Shown piece after piece: positions 1 through 18,673 of a stretch of 64,000 bases of DNA. Source of the DNA: Paramacrobiotus metropolitanus (taxonomy: Eukaryota; Tardigrada; Eutardigrada; Parachela; Macrobiotidae); NCBI RefSeq assembly GCF_019649055.1, contig NW_026570224.1, forward strand, positions 2,108,001 to 2,172,000. The letters are read 5' to 3'. How positions within the stretch are numbered: the stretch's first letter is position 1; the number at the start of each line of letters is the position of its first letter. Position numbers and translations under genes: made by a program. The notes beneath the pieces are model-generated. The model did no database searches. It saw nothing but the letters and a program-made list of their open reading frames with translations, and had not been told where the DNA came from.

Positions 1-699
1 TTGGAAAATTTTCTGAAGTTCCTATTCTGCAGTATTTCACAGTTTAAACTTCAAAGTCAAATACTTTCGCAACAAGAGTACCGCTAAAATTCCCAATAAA
101 TAATAATCACTGCCAAATTCTGGTTTTGATAGAATACGCAACGAAGTCCGCTTACATTTCGACACGAAATCGGCATCGAAATGTCCTGGACGTTGCACTG
201 AACGTTCGTGTATTCCGACTTAATTATAGCGAATGGCGTGAGAATTCCGTATGGGCGGGCTGATGTGCTCGATTGCAAACGGCATCGTCATATCTCTGAG
301 CAGCTTTAGTCTATTTGTCTATAGTCTAGATCGGAATCCATTCCACCCTGACTCAAACGGTCCGCTTATTTTTAATTCTGCATTTTATTTTTGCCATGCA
401 AGGGCAAGGCAGCATCCTAAAATTAAAAACTGTTTGACTAGTGTTTGTTTTTAAAAATTTTTCGGCGCTTTTATGATCGCACTACAAAGTAGCATTAAAC
501 TATACTTCGCTGCTGGTACCCCGTAATCTGGTATTTTGAGGATTTTAGGCATTGTTGGGACAGATCTCTAGAGTTTCTGTGGTTCTGCGATTTAACGATC
601 GAGAGTTTGGTTTTCGCGCGGTGAAGCTTTGAGTTCGGACTAGAAGTCCGTGGAACTTTGATTTGGAAGTTGAAAATTGAGAATCATCGGAGAAGTACA
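1..699. other. Upstream region of RBBP4, no gene recognised
   Basis: I see no homologous coding segment on either strand. The short open frames here lack exon borders and recognisable motifs. The last ~150 bases before the RBBP4 start are probably its 5' UTR and core promoter, but I find no clear TATA element. Confidence 0.4.
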
Positions 700-3028
<2,329 letters not shown>

Positions 3029-3503
3029 TTTCCCAGCTCTTCCGGAGATCTTTTTCCCCCTGAACTGCTGGTTGATTTGTTCTTAGTTAGTTTTACTTGT
3101 TGTTAATTTTCAGTTTATAGCTGTATTGCATATTTCCATACTACTTTTTTTAAGCACAGTCCACGCCATTTTGTAGTAGAATCTTTTTGAATCTGGTGTT
3201 TCCGAATGGTTTTGGTACAGAAAGAAAACAGAAAATGCATTACTGATGCTGCATTGTTTGCTAGCTTTTTATGTACCTTTTTAGTTATTGCAACGTCGCA
3301 GTGAATCGCGGAGTGTAGTTCTTCATACACGGCCTGTTTACAATTAAAATTCGAAGCAATATTGAATTGGTGATTTGATTGCAACACAGGCATTTCTAAA
3401 TTCAAACCATGAGCTCATGCAATTCACCAGTTCAATACTCATAGTGCAAAGTGGTTCCATCCTAGTATATACAAATATTACCTCTAAAAAGTTCAGAGGA
3501 CTT

Positions 3504-6139
<2,636 letters not shown>

Positions 6140-9100
6140 GATGTACGGGTGTGAATCAGTTATCTAACTTATCTTCTATGCTTCCTACAACTAACGTGTA
6201 TCTGAAAACTGAAATAAAAGAAAATTACGCGCAAATCTGCAGGTAAAAGTGTACATTTGTTATGATATGTACTTTGTAATTGTATTTGGAACATACCAAC
6301 TTCACCCAAACTTGAAACCTAACATACCAGCAAAAGAAATCTGGAGAAGATGGCATCAACTCGAACACTGCATGGTTTGGAATCTCCACCGTTACCATAG
6401 ATTGGTAGCTTCGAAAACTATAACGTCAGCAATTGTATGGAATCATTTAAAAATTATTATGCTTTAAAAAATCCCGATATGATGTTTACCTCATACGAGA
6501 ACTTTTACAGACATTTTTTTTAAAAATCAGCTGACATCGCCATCACTACTCTAGCACAGAAGGAACATATCATGCAAAACTGCAAACGGAGTCGTCTTTC
6601 CATTGTGCGTGCTGCGATGTACGCATATGTAGTGTAAAGTCAGAGCGTGTTACCTCAGTCAGAGCCAGTGATTCATAACCAAAATGATTCATGAAATTTG
6701 CGAATAAAACGATTACTTACTAGTATGAACTCAATTTGACTGATTAACAATTCATAAGCATAAGTAGAAGGCTAGAAATACTTGCAAATTACATTGTAGA
6801 CTTGAAATTAAATAATTGCTAATTTGTTTTGATGTATCGTAACTAGGGTTTGTTGTTGTTTGTTTTACCATCTCCGATACTTAATAAACATAGTTTTATT
6901 GATTACCGTAAGGCCCGGGCCGTACCTGTGTGTATGAAACCTTACTTACAAATTACAATTAGTCTTACTTAATAAACCATGGCCATTAATTTTATATTTA
7001 AGAATTTGAACTTACATCACCTACTGATAATTAGTTACTATTTCTATAGTATTTATAGTACCCTGTTAAAGAATTTTACTACTTACCATTTATGGAACGG
7101 CTTCCTAAAATCCTGACCGGGAATATTTACTGTACTCCTATGTCCTAACCTGCATGGCAAGTATTGTATCTTCCACTACATAATTTAATATTCGCTAATT
7201 TTTCTGCAACATGTTTTTCATTTGACTTTCCGCATGCTGGCACAGCGCTCAAAATGAATACCAGTAAGAGTACTTAACTTACAAGAAATGCTACAAATAT
7301 AATCGTAAACAAGCCGACCACGGATGAATATTGGCTGATGACTAAAAGAATCAAGTAATTCTAAGGATGTGTTGAATTCTAGTTGCTTACAAACTGTCAA
7401 AATATTGCGAAACCTGTACGTGTATTTAACAATAATTATTTTGACACGCTGTAGTGATTTTACATAAGTTAATCGAAACATATACTCTACATAAGTTGCA
7501 GTTTGCGCTGTCGGCTGATACTGCCATTTTATCATGAATTTTTTACTTTGCATTGTGCTTTAAGTACTGTTGAGTAGGAGCACAGATATTTCTACTGTTC
7601 TGGGTCAAGTTTTGTGTTAGAACAGTATGCATTTCTTATCGCGTCCATGGTAACAAGCTTATGGCTGACCACTGGACCCAGCCAAATGATTTTGGCAAAG
7701 GTTAACCATCTTAGATCCACCGCTGCGCTGCGAGAATTCTTATGCACTTTAAAGTAGCAAAATTGGTGAAGTAGAAGCCGAGATCCTTTGCCTCAAAGGA
7801 GAGGGGCCGAAGTTCTGGCACAGATGATTAGTATTCATATAACAAACTGCACTGGGTGTTGCTGTAGTTTCTTTTGAAGATACTGTGCACAGTGTGTAGT
7901 GTGTACCACAATAAAATTAATATTAAAAGCCAAAATTAATTTTGCAAAAAAATTTTTTAAGAAGTCCTTGCTTCCAGATTCAAAGCAACTTAAGCAAGTT
8001 TCATTTCGAGATAAAAGGCATATCAATACAAATTTATACCAGTGCCTCGATCACCACGTATGGTTGCTTAACTTGTTTGTCCAGATTCCGTATTTCTTTA
8101 TCTTTGCACCAGCTCATACAAACCTTTGGATATCGTTCTAAACGCTATCGAGCATGTGTTTGCTTTTCAAAATTTCATATTGGGAAAGTCAAACTTCAAT
8201 TGCAGACACCTCAAACACCTGCAATCCCCGGCATGCGAAAAACATGCACTGTACAGTCTGCGCTCAAGCAATCGATACGACCGCGACCGGGCTGCAATGA
8301 CTCCAATCGGTCTGTTGTAGTATTGTACGCGTAAATACAACACTTACGAGTTGTGGGCCGGACCGTGGCTATCGCATTCGTCAGAGCTGCTGGCTTGCCT
8401 CCCTTTCGGCTATAGGCCACAAAATACCGCAGTATCAAACGTCTCTCTGAACCCTCTGATGGATGGGTGCATGAACGAGCGGAGCCATTTCTACGAATGC
8501 ATGATTTGTGATAAATTATGTAGGTCCATTTATTACCATATTTGTACTACAGAAATGCATATAACCTTCTCTAAGGAATAAATGGAACGTGAATCTTAAA
8601 ATTAATAGAATTTTATCTGTTGGATTATTTCATTGAGTCGGCGTTCCTTCGAGCACATGTACTGGTATAATTCCATTCGTGTGAGCGGTACTTTACATTA
8701 AAAACTATTCTGCATTCGTCGATTCGTGTCTTTTAATTTGGATTCCTGGTCGTCCCAGAGCTGTCGGAAAGCGCGTCTTCCTTGAATTTTGAACATAAGG
8801 TAGATGACGCAGTCTGGAGACTTCACGATCTTATTTTAATTTGTGCTGAGGAAAAAGTTCAAGGAAATTTGCACAGCTTGGTACTGGTAGTTCACTGACC
8901 GGGGGTTGTTTGAGGGACTTCGGATTTAGGGAAGTTTATCATTAATAAGTAAGTGTGAACTACATGCTGTATCCTGTATTAGACTGATGCAGAAGATCCG
9001 ATGCTTCTATGTATGCATTTCTTTTGATTCATTTTGTGATAAGTTTTCTAATTAGAGAGTATGTCATGCAAAAAAAGAGGTAGTAAATCAGTCTGGTTTA

Positions 9101-12100
9101 CATGTTACGTACTACCTGGACCGACTCTATACTGTACATGGACATGTGCAAGCATTGCTTGCACTTGCTATAGTTTACGATTTATAAGTGATTTTGGTAT
9201 TTTGTGATCTTTCATATAACATGTAGGTATGCATTAGATTTGTAGGTTTCGGATTGCTCATCGTAACATGTATTAAAAAACTTATGCGCTTTTTGATATG
9301 CTTTGTATTTATTTTCTGACTCGCATGCATCGCTGGGTTAGGTTTAATTAATTTTGCAAATTAAGCCAGGTAATAAGAGATGCTGTATCTGCACGATATG
9401 AAACCGGCATCGTGAGTTCTTCAGATTTTCTCTGTGCAGACACTGTGATCTATATTGTGGGATTCAAAGGTGCCGAGGACGGGCCAGATTTTATTCCAGT
9501 CCCTTGGTAGGCACTGGTAGACAGTGACTTTATTGGCCCTTTGTCTGTTGTTTCCCACGGCCGCGACTGTTGTTGCATGATCCTATACAATCTGTTTGAG
9601 AGCAGTATGCGCATTAGTTTAATTTAATCACAATTTTTTGTGTTTTATTTTTGTGCTTTTAAGTTTTTTAGGTTGCTCGTACAGACGCTTATGCATTTGT
9701 TATGTACATCGAAATAATGATCGAATACTCACTTGTGTACATTACTTGTTATCTGTAGGAGAAATTTTTTGGTGTTGATTTTCTTTTTACGTATACGTAA
9801 TACTGGCGCTCATATCGTTCGCAAAGGTTATGAGCGGCGGAATAAGTGGTCGCGTGAAGTTGAATCTTACTTGATAGTTGATACCGATGGTGATTTGACG
9901 AGTATACCATTGCGTCGTCGAAAATAGAACCGATTAGTACTATAAAATGGGACAAGCGTCAAAAAAGCAGTGTTTTTAGGGTCAGAAGAGTTAACCGCAG
10001 ATTGCGGACATGCAATTGCCTTTAATTATGGTTTATCAAATAAAAGAACCCGAGAAAACATGAGAAATTAATTCTGACTCGCTAGTAATTGGTAGTAGCA
10101 CACATGGGAAAAATAGGCCAAGGGTTTGGCTCATCCTTGAGCGAAATTAAAGTGTGCACACGGTCTAAAAATCCGTTCTTATAAAATACAGGCCGACTAC
10201 GATAAGAGGGAATAATTATGAACGGTATGTGGCTCTGTCGAATTGCCGGACATCGTAAATATGGAACTCGATAACTACTCGCACATATCAGTTCGCATAA
10301 TCAGCTTATCGGCATTTCGGCACTGGGATAGCCAGCGTATGCTGCCTGATGCATTTCCTTGCAGTTCAACACTCCAACATCCGCTGCGGAATTCTGCAGT
10401 TGGCGCATCCTAAATATTTCCGTATGAATGGAATTGTACTTGAGTCTGGTACTGTTTGTTGTCCAGGAAGTGGTCTTCACTCTTTGGGCACTGCATTTGC
10501 TGATGTGATTTATGCGCTATGGTAAATGAAAGCATGCAATGGATAATCTTGCAACATACGGCAATATATCGGATGTGCGAATACTCATGTCGCTTGAATA
10601 TGCAGTGTATACGCATTTGATCGATATTAGCCGAACTTAATTATCGATCGTATTCAAATTTGTTGGTTGAGTTTTCCTACAAAATCAGGTCATTACTTGA
10701 CGTTTGGCAGCAATTTTATTAAATAAATTTTCTTTCTCTGCCCACTTAGAAGTTGATTAATGGGACATATCCAAAAAGCCGGCACGTAGAGAAATCTAGT
10801 TTCATTCATCCACTAAATATATATGTAAGTATTTTGTGATTTTCACAGTTTGTTTTCTGAGACTGTTACTATGTACAATAAGCTGTATTAGATAGTGACC
10901 TGTGTTGGTGTTTGGCGCAGTAAATCGTTTGGATTCGAACTACTACAGTATACAGTGCGCTAAATGCAGTAATGAATGCAGAATAACGTGAGACCGGAAG
11001 AAAATTGTTTGCTATGACAAAGGTTTGCCATATTAATATATTGTGAAGTGTCGCGATTCCTCAAAAGAGGTATAGTTACTGTGTGTTTTTGCTTAACCAG
11101 GAAATAACCAGCAGACGAAGAATTTAGTAAATTTGAAATTAGTTATCTTGAGTCTGATTGTGCATGAGAAGCATGAGCATTTGGGGTGTGTGTACTCGCA
11201 TGGATGCGTAGGCTAGGATTACTCATATGATATCTCACCAACACTGGGTGTAACGGTGGTTCTCCTCATGCATATCTGTGGTCGTTGCCGACGATCATGA
11301 TAGGTTCGTTGCTATAATTTCTGTGCAGCCATACGTACCTGTTTGAAACGTTTGAGCTGTAGTGTTGTTTGCAATACGCATGCAACTTGATGCTTGTTGG
11401 TGAGCAATGCAGTTATTCAGCAAAAGCACACCTGTGAGATGAATCGACTCATTGCTAGCGCGCCATGAAAACTAGTTAATCTTATCGTAAACGAGAGAAT
11501 TTATCAATAATGTACACGTACCTTACCTTCGCTGCATTTGCTTTAGACGGCGAGGTACGGTAAACTTCGCATACTACGGCATCCGGCTAATGCATCCATC
11601 ATTTGTGGCTGGGTTTTCGACTTTACTGACCGACCTGTGCATTGGTCGGGTTTAGCGTACAATTATACTCGTACACTACGCTGCAGTCGCAATTTTCACG
11701 TCAAATCCAATTTTCTCATTGTGGATATCCATCACGATTTACCTATGGGATTATAGCCGTTCTGCTGAAATCCTGATTGATGTTGTCCGTATATAAGTGT
11801 AATTATTTAATCTAACAACAAAGTACGGAGCTCGAGCTTAGGATTTCAAAATCAAATACATAACCTCAATGGTGAAAGGTTGCACTGGTGAGTGAGACAA
11901 TTAATTAGTGATGCTTGAAACTGGTTATACACCGAAGGTCATTGCGGTTGCGCTTTTTCTGATTGTCGTGAGTGTGGGGATACCGGTGATAACTTAATCC
12001 AACACAAAAATCCCTTTCCGTCAGGTTATACTTACAATTGATAAATGCATTGTGCTAGTAATATTGACGTCTTTTACGTTGGTCATTAATTTATGAGTGA

Positions 12101-12455
12101 TTTTTTGGGAGTTTCCGGTGACTTTGCATAACAATGAGTATGTTATTGCATGACTGTAAACATTATGTACAATCGACATTAATGCGTCGATGTTTGGTGC
12201 GGCCATCGCGAATGCACTTACTTGCGAGTTTACCACAGAAGCGGAACACCGAAAACTGTCATACGTAAAATTTCTGTTTACTACTAACAAGTAATAGCCC
12301 ACGACTATCTTAAAAACACAACATGACCGGGAATTATTTTTCAGGTTATTCCAGTCGGGTGTAAGCCATAACACGTTAATTGCGGCTGTTTTGCCAACAA
12401 TTGGCGTGCAGTATTCTTGCCGCGCTAACCAGCGGCACCCTTTCCCTTGTCAAAG
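6140..12455. other. 6.3-kb gap with no recognised gene
   Basis: Mostly AT-rich sequence. Open frames such as those at 7942-8334 (+) and 12021-12374 (-) show no family motif, no signal peptide and no matching exon borders. I see no tRNA or rRNA. The right part probably contains the promoter and perhaps untranslated first exons of the LRR gene that begins at 12456, and the left end the PHAF1 promoter. Confidence 0.4.
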
Positions 12456-15400
12456 ATGAGGAATTTTCAGTTCAGTATATTAGCCTTTGTTTGTTTGCTC
12501 CTGAGGACGGTAACGGCATTATGTCCCCAAGTGTGTATATGTGATATCGATGAATGGGGAAGAAAGCGTACGCGCTGTGAGAATGGCGGTATTCGCATAC
12601 CCGGCACGGTGGACATCCAGAATCTGGATAACGATGTGGAAGTGTTGGTCATCTCTGGTTCTCGACAGAATCCTAACTTTATCAATCTGGAGCCGGCCAT
12701 GTTTTTGAACAAGCGCTTTAAGGAAATTCATCTTACTTATTCCGATTTGGAGCGTTTATCATCCTCGCCGTTTCACTACGTATCAAACACTTTGCAGGTG
12801 TTGAATTTAACGAATAATCGGCTGAGTTTTGCCGTGGAGCAGAACTTTCGCAATCTGTCCAGGCTAACGCATCTCCACTTGGATTACAACCGCATTGAGC
12901 CGGTGTTTTCAGCCATGTTCAACTTCCTGAGTTCCTTGAAGGTTCTGACCATGTCGAACAACCTAATCCGAGAAATCCCGCCCCGAATGGCCTTGCAGTT
13001 GAGCCAGCTCGAGGTAATTCGGCAATTATGTTATTAACTTCGTTATTTAACGCAGAATCTTTGAAACTTAAATTAGCAGTAGTGTAGTATTATTTCGATC
13101 AGGTATATTTTCGTGAATTACGAACCAGTTGAATAATAAAATTCATAAAATAAAGCATTTTCCAATACTTTTTAGTCCAGTATTGTGATAAGATAGCCAT
13201 TTTATCTGATAACAAACTGTATAAACAGAATGGATTCATAAATTCTTGTCTTTTCATTTTCTTTCTTTCCTGGTATGCGTCAGTGTGTATTACTCTCAAC
13301 GAACCCTTTCTGAGCTGATTCATAGAACCTTGACATCCCTTGGGTTTGATAATAGGACAGGTATGCCGGGGTGCATAATCGATTTTTAAGCTCTGAGAAA
13401 CAGGTCGCCAACACCGGCATGTAAACGCACAATGTGATTGTTAGTCGCCATAAAAGTTTGCTGTTTGTATGGAGTATAATTATGTTTTTTCAGGCTTGTA
13501 CCGCTACGAGTATGCATACATACTCACCATTGCTCTGCTCTGTGCGGCAGTACTTATTAAAGAGAGTTGACCGACCGGTAAAACGATTGTTTTCTGTGGA
13601 ATTTATTCTAACTGTAACAAAATTTTATTACTTAGCAAAATTCCCACAGCGTCTAATCTTGGCGGAAACAGTCTTTGGTAAACAGTCGTTTACGAATGGG
13701 CAGAAATATTGGTTGCGTAAAAAGGATTTAGTGGGTTGTAAATCAAATTTTTTTCATGGCTTTTCTGTACTTACCTATATTAAATGTTAATATTAGCTAC
13801 ATATGCATATTTGAACTTGTTAACCTTCCTATTGTTAAGATATATTCTGAACAAAAAAGTATCAAACAAAGCAAAGGTTTTTTATTTTATTTTGAATATA
13901 GATATTTAGTTACGCGTTAGCTGTAGTACGTGGTAGCGCACTGCCGGTTTTTCAGGGCGATAATTTAGGAAAGTGTACTTTGGTACTTCGGTTTAGGATA
14001 ATGGTCTGAATGGTAGCTACTTCAGAGATATTTGAACCACGTCGCAGTCGTTAGCGTTTTGTTGCGTTTTGTTGCATACCGAGAAGAGAGAAAAATGCAT
14101 TTTTTCGTTACTGTAAATGCTAAGGAAGCAAAGTCCGATTGCGACAATTTCCTTTTGCTGATGTTTATAGGTAATATTTATGATAATAGAAAGACAGTGA
14201 TATACATAATCTTCACTCCATTTTTCATAAACTTCAAAGTGGTACAGCACAGTCTTTTCGAACAGTGAAAAAGTAATTTTGACAGTTTACATAACTGAAC
14301 GATTCAGTTTACACTTTCCTCGTGCATCTGCCGCCGAATACGGAATAAGCGGATCGGTTTGCTGAGCACCTGCTCGCTGTGTACAGATGTATTTACGTTT
14401 AACAGAGCATAAAAAATGTGCTATATAGTTTTTCGGGTGCAAGTAATGGTCGAACAAATAACCAAGGCAAGTGCCAGCTACAGACAGCTCTCCCGGCATT
14501 TGCATTGTACATTGTAGAAAGAATTGTATACGATGAACCGGCCTAATTTCCATAAGCGGTATTTTAATTTTAACGATCTGTATTTCAACGCACGATTAGC
14601 TGACCGCGAACTTTACCTTTAAGCGCAATGTGTATGAATGCGAGCCTGTCATTTACATGGAGCTCTCAATAACCTGCCAACATGTCCACCTACTTCACCC
14701 AGATTACATGTTGGTTAATCTGGTGTGTTTTTTAATTACACAGGTCCTTGATTTGAGCTCAAACCCACTGGGCGAACGACAACCTGGTGCCGTGAACGAC
14801 AACCGGCAGCCAATTCCGGACACAATTTTTCAAGACATGCCAAATTTACGGGTAAATTTAAATAAAGGAATTAATATCAATATAGCGATGTATCTGGAAT
14901 CTGGACAGTGGGCACATAAATTATGAATGGATTTAATTTAACGTCATAGAACGTGCAGCTTTTAGAAAGTTCTCCTCAAAACAGTTTGGATTATTAGGTG
15001 TTGCGCGTTGCCAATGCAAGTTTGGACGGGCTGCCCTGGCCGGCCATTCAAAAATCCGTGACAAATCTTAATGAAGTCGACCTATCCGCCAATCGGATAA
15101 AGGAAATCAAAGCCAACCAGTTGTCGTTGAATCGGAAACTGGAAGTAGCCAAACTAGCCGGCAATCCTATTACTCGCATTGAGCCCAACGCTCTGAGCGG
15201 GATGTATTTGCGGTATCTGGATTTAAGCGGCATCAACCCGAATGTCTTGGCTCCGGGGGTTTTTCAGGGCGCCAGGATCGTCTTCCTTGATATTAGCGAT
15301 ATGAATTTAAATAACGCATTGAACCGAGAGGTGTTTCTGCCGATTTCTCAAGACTTGAAAGGACTGAATATCAGCGGCAATCCCGATCTGGCTTTAGAAA

Positions 15401-17388
15401 GCCGGATGTTTGAGCTCTTCCCTAATTTGGAGGATTTGACGATGAAACGGATGAATAAGGGTCAATTGAGCAATGATTTTTTCGGCTACCAAAATGTCAT
15501 ACAGAATCTGGACTTGTCAGAGAATCAGCTGGTCATGCTGGATGATGGGTTCTTCAATCAACTAAGCGAGCTGACGGTACGTGTATTTTGGAGTATGCGG
15601 CTTCTGTAAAACATGCTGATTTTTGAGCATTTGTTGACTTGAGCTGATGCCGCTCTCGCGCTCTTAACGCGAAATTTGAGCCGGCGTACAAGTAAGCACC
15701 GTCGTTGGCAAACTTAGTGACCCGAAACGCGATAGCCATATCGATTAGGTCGAACGGTTTTCTTGAGAAATTTTTCAGGTTTTTATTCATATCGTATAGC
15801 GCTGCAGGTTGCGGGCTTTAAGTAGCTCTAATAGAATATCTTCCATCTGTGACCCTGTTGTCAGTGTTAACAAGCGGAAGATTTTGTAAATATGCTGGCC
15901 GATGGCGCTTTGACCGTCATACTTTGCAGCTCAGAGCGCTGCTTAATTTGCCCACTTAAGAAAATTTGAAGGTGTAAATTAAGTGTCTTAACAAAAATTA
16001 TTTTAAGTTCGAAGCAATGTTATTTTGTTCGCAACATTTCCTTACAATTTTGGCTTTGCTCTGCTGATGTTTTCGAAGAAAATATTATTATTTTTTTCGA
16101 AACTTGTACGCAGCGATGCCGTATGTTTTGGTTGTTTTGTTGCCAGATACGTGCAATCTCAGATACAATTACCATAAGAATAATTTTTACTGTAAGTTTC
16201 AGAATAATAAAAGGAGCTAAATTAAACCATAGAAGAGCTTTTATATTGCAAATTCGGAATGATCGGTTTGTGATTTTCCGATTGACTTGTGTACACTCGT
16301 ATGAGTAGTCTTTACCGAATGGTTTAAACTTTTTAAACCGTACATGGATTTGCAGCTCTTACTCTTGAGTTCATAACGGAATGCAATGATGAACATTTTG
16401 TATGCAGTACGTATTAATGATAATCACTTTAATAGTAACCGACATTTTCGCTCGGTGTCTGTGTAATAAGTACATGTTGCTTGCTGCCGCACTTCCGCTT
16501 TTGCCGTAATAATCTTGAGCCAGCCAAAATTTGCCAAACAACGCAAGATGTTGTTATTGACTTGTTGGGCTTATATGAAAGCGCCTAGCCAACACAACAA
16601 TCATGAGATAACCAGTGTTCGTGCGTGCCGGAATGAACTGGCTTCTATAGCGGTCATTATGCTGGCTGTTATGTAACAATCCGGTCCTTGCTTGTCAGAT
16701 CGTTTTTTCTATGCATAATAACATTGTAATTGTTTTATAGCGTCTGAACTTGGCATCCAATCAGCTGACCAGTATCCCCGTGAACATCAACCGACCGAAA
16801 ATCCAGGAAATCGATTTATTCAATAATCGCTTAACCAGCTTCCCGGACGCCCTGGCTATGACATTCGCCAGCCCATCATCGAGATTACAGTCCCTCCGGT
16901 TAAACAGTAACCCTTGGCACTGCGACTGCTCGGTTGCCGGTCTGGGGCGGTGGCTGACCCGGCAGGATGGCAGTATGAACGGTCAGCGCATTGTCTGCCA
17001 AGGAACCGGAAATTTCACTTGTCCTGTCTGCCAGTCACCCGAGAATCTGCGGGGCGTGCCGTTGGATCGTGCTACATTCTTGGACAGCTGTACGCCGATC
17101 GCAGATACCCGTAACACGGGAACGGCCAACGTGGACGTCATTATTGCCGTCGTTGTCTGCCTGATTGTACTGATTATTGCGGTGTTGTTGTTGGTGTTGT
17201 GGTACCGTAACCGCCTGCATTCCTATCGAACGTACGAGGAGAAGCGGAAGGATGCCGATGTGTACGACCAGAACGGCGATGCTGAAGTATTCGCGGAGGA
17301 TCCTGGTCCGATCAGTAAGCCAAAGAGTGGTGTACCAGCCAGTGCACCGGTCAAAGCCCCCGTGAAAGGTGCTGAATCCGATGTGTGA
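12456..17388 (+). CDS. Leucine-rich-repeat single-pass membrane protein
   Basis: Predicted type I cell-surface protein of 630 aa from four exons: 12456-13013, 14744-14851, 14998-15576, 16741-17388. All borders are GT-AG and all junctions fall between codons (phase 0), a pattern seen in LRR genes. The start ATG opens a signal peptide with core FSILAFVCLLL, ending before LCPQVCICD, which is the LRRNT cysteine cap. About a dozen LRRs follow, for example LQVLNLTNNRLSF, LTHLHLDYNRI and LDLSENQLVML. The LRRCT cap NPWHCDCSVAGLGRWL lies near residues 470-485 with further Cys to about 535. A 25-residue transmembrane helix lies near 546-570. A ~60-residue cytoplasmic tail rich in Lys, Asp and Pro has no TIR, Ig or kinase domain. 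Domain order fits adhesion or recognition receptors of the tartan/connectin/LRRC sort. I cannot name an orthologue. Confidence 0.9.
13014..14743 (+). other. Intron 1 of the LRR gene
   Basis: A 1.73-kb intron between repeats, donor GAG|gtaatt and acceptor ttacacag|GTC. I see no nested gene in it. The open frames at 13434-13790 (+) and 14287-14553 (-) have no recognisable domain. Confidence 0.7.
15577..16740 (+). other. Intron 3 of the LRR gene
   Basis: A 1.16-kb intron, donor ACG|gtacgt and acceptor tgttttatag|CGT. No nested gene or repeat is recognised. Confidence 0.7.
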
Positions 17389-18673
17389 TGATCCCCGTAT
17401 TTGGTTCCTGGACAAATATGATGGGGGGCAGCTACTGCAAAAGAGTTTTTTTCTTTGTTATACCAGCAAATACCACAGTTGGGTGTGTCAAGTGATATTT
17501 GCTGTTCCGTAATGGCCAAAAATGCGAAGCGGTCTGGACCAGGAATTTTTTTCTATTTGTTGTCTTTTGATTTTTTATTATTGTAATTTGTAGGAATGCA
17601 TGTGTATCGAAATGAGGCATTGCGGATTTTATTATTTGATGAAATAGTGTCATGGTCAAGCAATGATGGTTGGGGTTTTTTACGGGTATGATGTTAACGT
17701 TGCTGTTGTTTTGTATGACGGGATGATGAGGTGTTTGTATTTCCTCGTACGACCGCATTGCAGCTCAATTCTACATAGCTTTTTTCTACGTTCCTCTGTT
17801 TCCCGATTGTGTCCTATGTTTCATGTACATTTATTTCCTCGTCATTTCGATCGCACTGGCATGAAAAGTTACTGTAATAAATGAAAATATTAACGAAGTA
17901 TGGAGTGGTTCATTGAGGAATCTATAAATGAAGCAGACCTTTGCCAGCAATCCGTCACAAGTTCACAACACACTGATAATATAAAACACTTATCATTAAA
18001 CTGGTCGTGCGAAACAATCAATTTCGATTTCCCAAATTCTCTCCAGTTTACTGTAATATTTGCGAAGGGAGGCATAACGAAGTTATACTTTGTACTACTT
18101 TGTTACTCGGCGCAGAGCTTCCGAAAATCTGTAAATTTGCATGTCCGTTTATGTTAAGTACTGACAACAATAATTATATTAACTGCAAGTACTCGTACTA
18201 ATGTTATACTCAGACCCATACCCAGCGATCACAAAAAAAGTTAATTTTGCATGAGGCCCTGTAACTTATAACTACAGTAACTGCCAACTACATAACTCGA
18301 TAGATCTCCGAATTCTGCTTATTCACTCAACGTAAGTAGTGCTTGACTTTCGTGCTTTTTGGTTTTCCAGATTAAGCTTTTCTAAACAAAGGCAAAAAAA
18401 CCGTGGTCGACATTCGCCAGCTAGCAACACACTGGAAGATTTTCGAAACAATCGTGAATTTTATTGCCGACAACATTAAGATACACCTAAATAGAATAAT
18501 TAAAAAATGAAATAAACACAATCCTGATTTACAACACACTGGCCAACGTCAACAGAATTAGTTTAAAACATTTTTAATATTAATACACAACGAAATCACA
18601 GTTAGCGATGGAATGGAATGATTGCAGAAAAAGCGCCCACAACAGCAATCGCATGAGCATTCAGCCGTGACAA
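17389..18673. other. Convergent intergenic region, LRR gene and Rab5 3' ends
   Basis: Holds the 3' UTR of the LRR gene and that of Rab5. There is a candidate AATAAA for the LRR gene at 17876-17881, and the reverse-strand AATAAA at 18460-18465 could serve Rab5. No other gene is recognised. Confidence 0.5.
17876..17881 (+). terminator. Candidate polyadenylation signal of the LRR gene
   Basis: The hexamer AATAAA lies 488 bases after the LRR stop codon and is the first perfect forward-strand copy I noticed downstream. It would give a 3' UTR of about half a kilobase. The signal alone does not prove use. Confidence 0.45.

Noticed and set aside
7942-8334. 130-codon open frame in the large gap (overlapping one in another frame)
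   Set aside because: No motif, low-complexity composition, no conserved start or splice context; an overlapping frame of similar length exists, as expected by chance.
12021-12374. 117-codon minus-strand frame upstream of the LRR gene
   Set aside because: No recognisable domain and no signal peptide; it lies in the probable promoter of the LRR gene.
17035-17519. Two long minus-strand frames opposite the last LRR exon
   Set aside because: They are shadows of the real coding strand with no domain.
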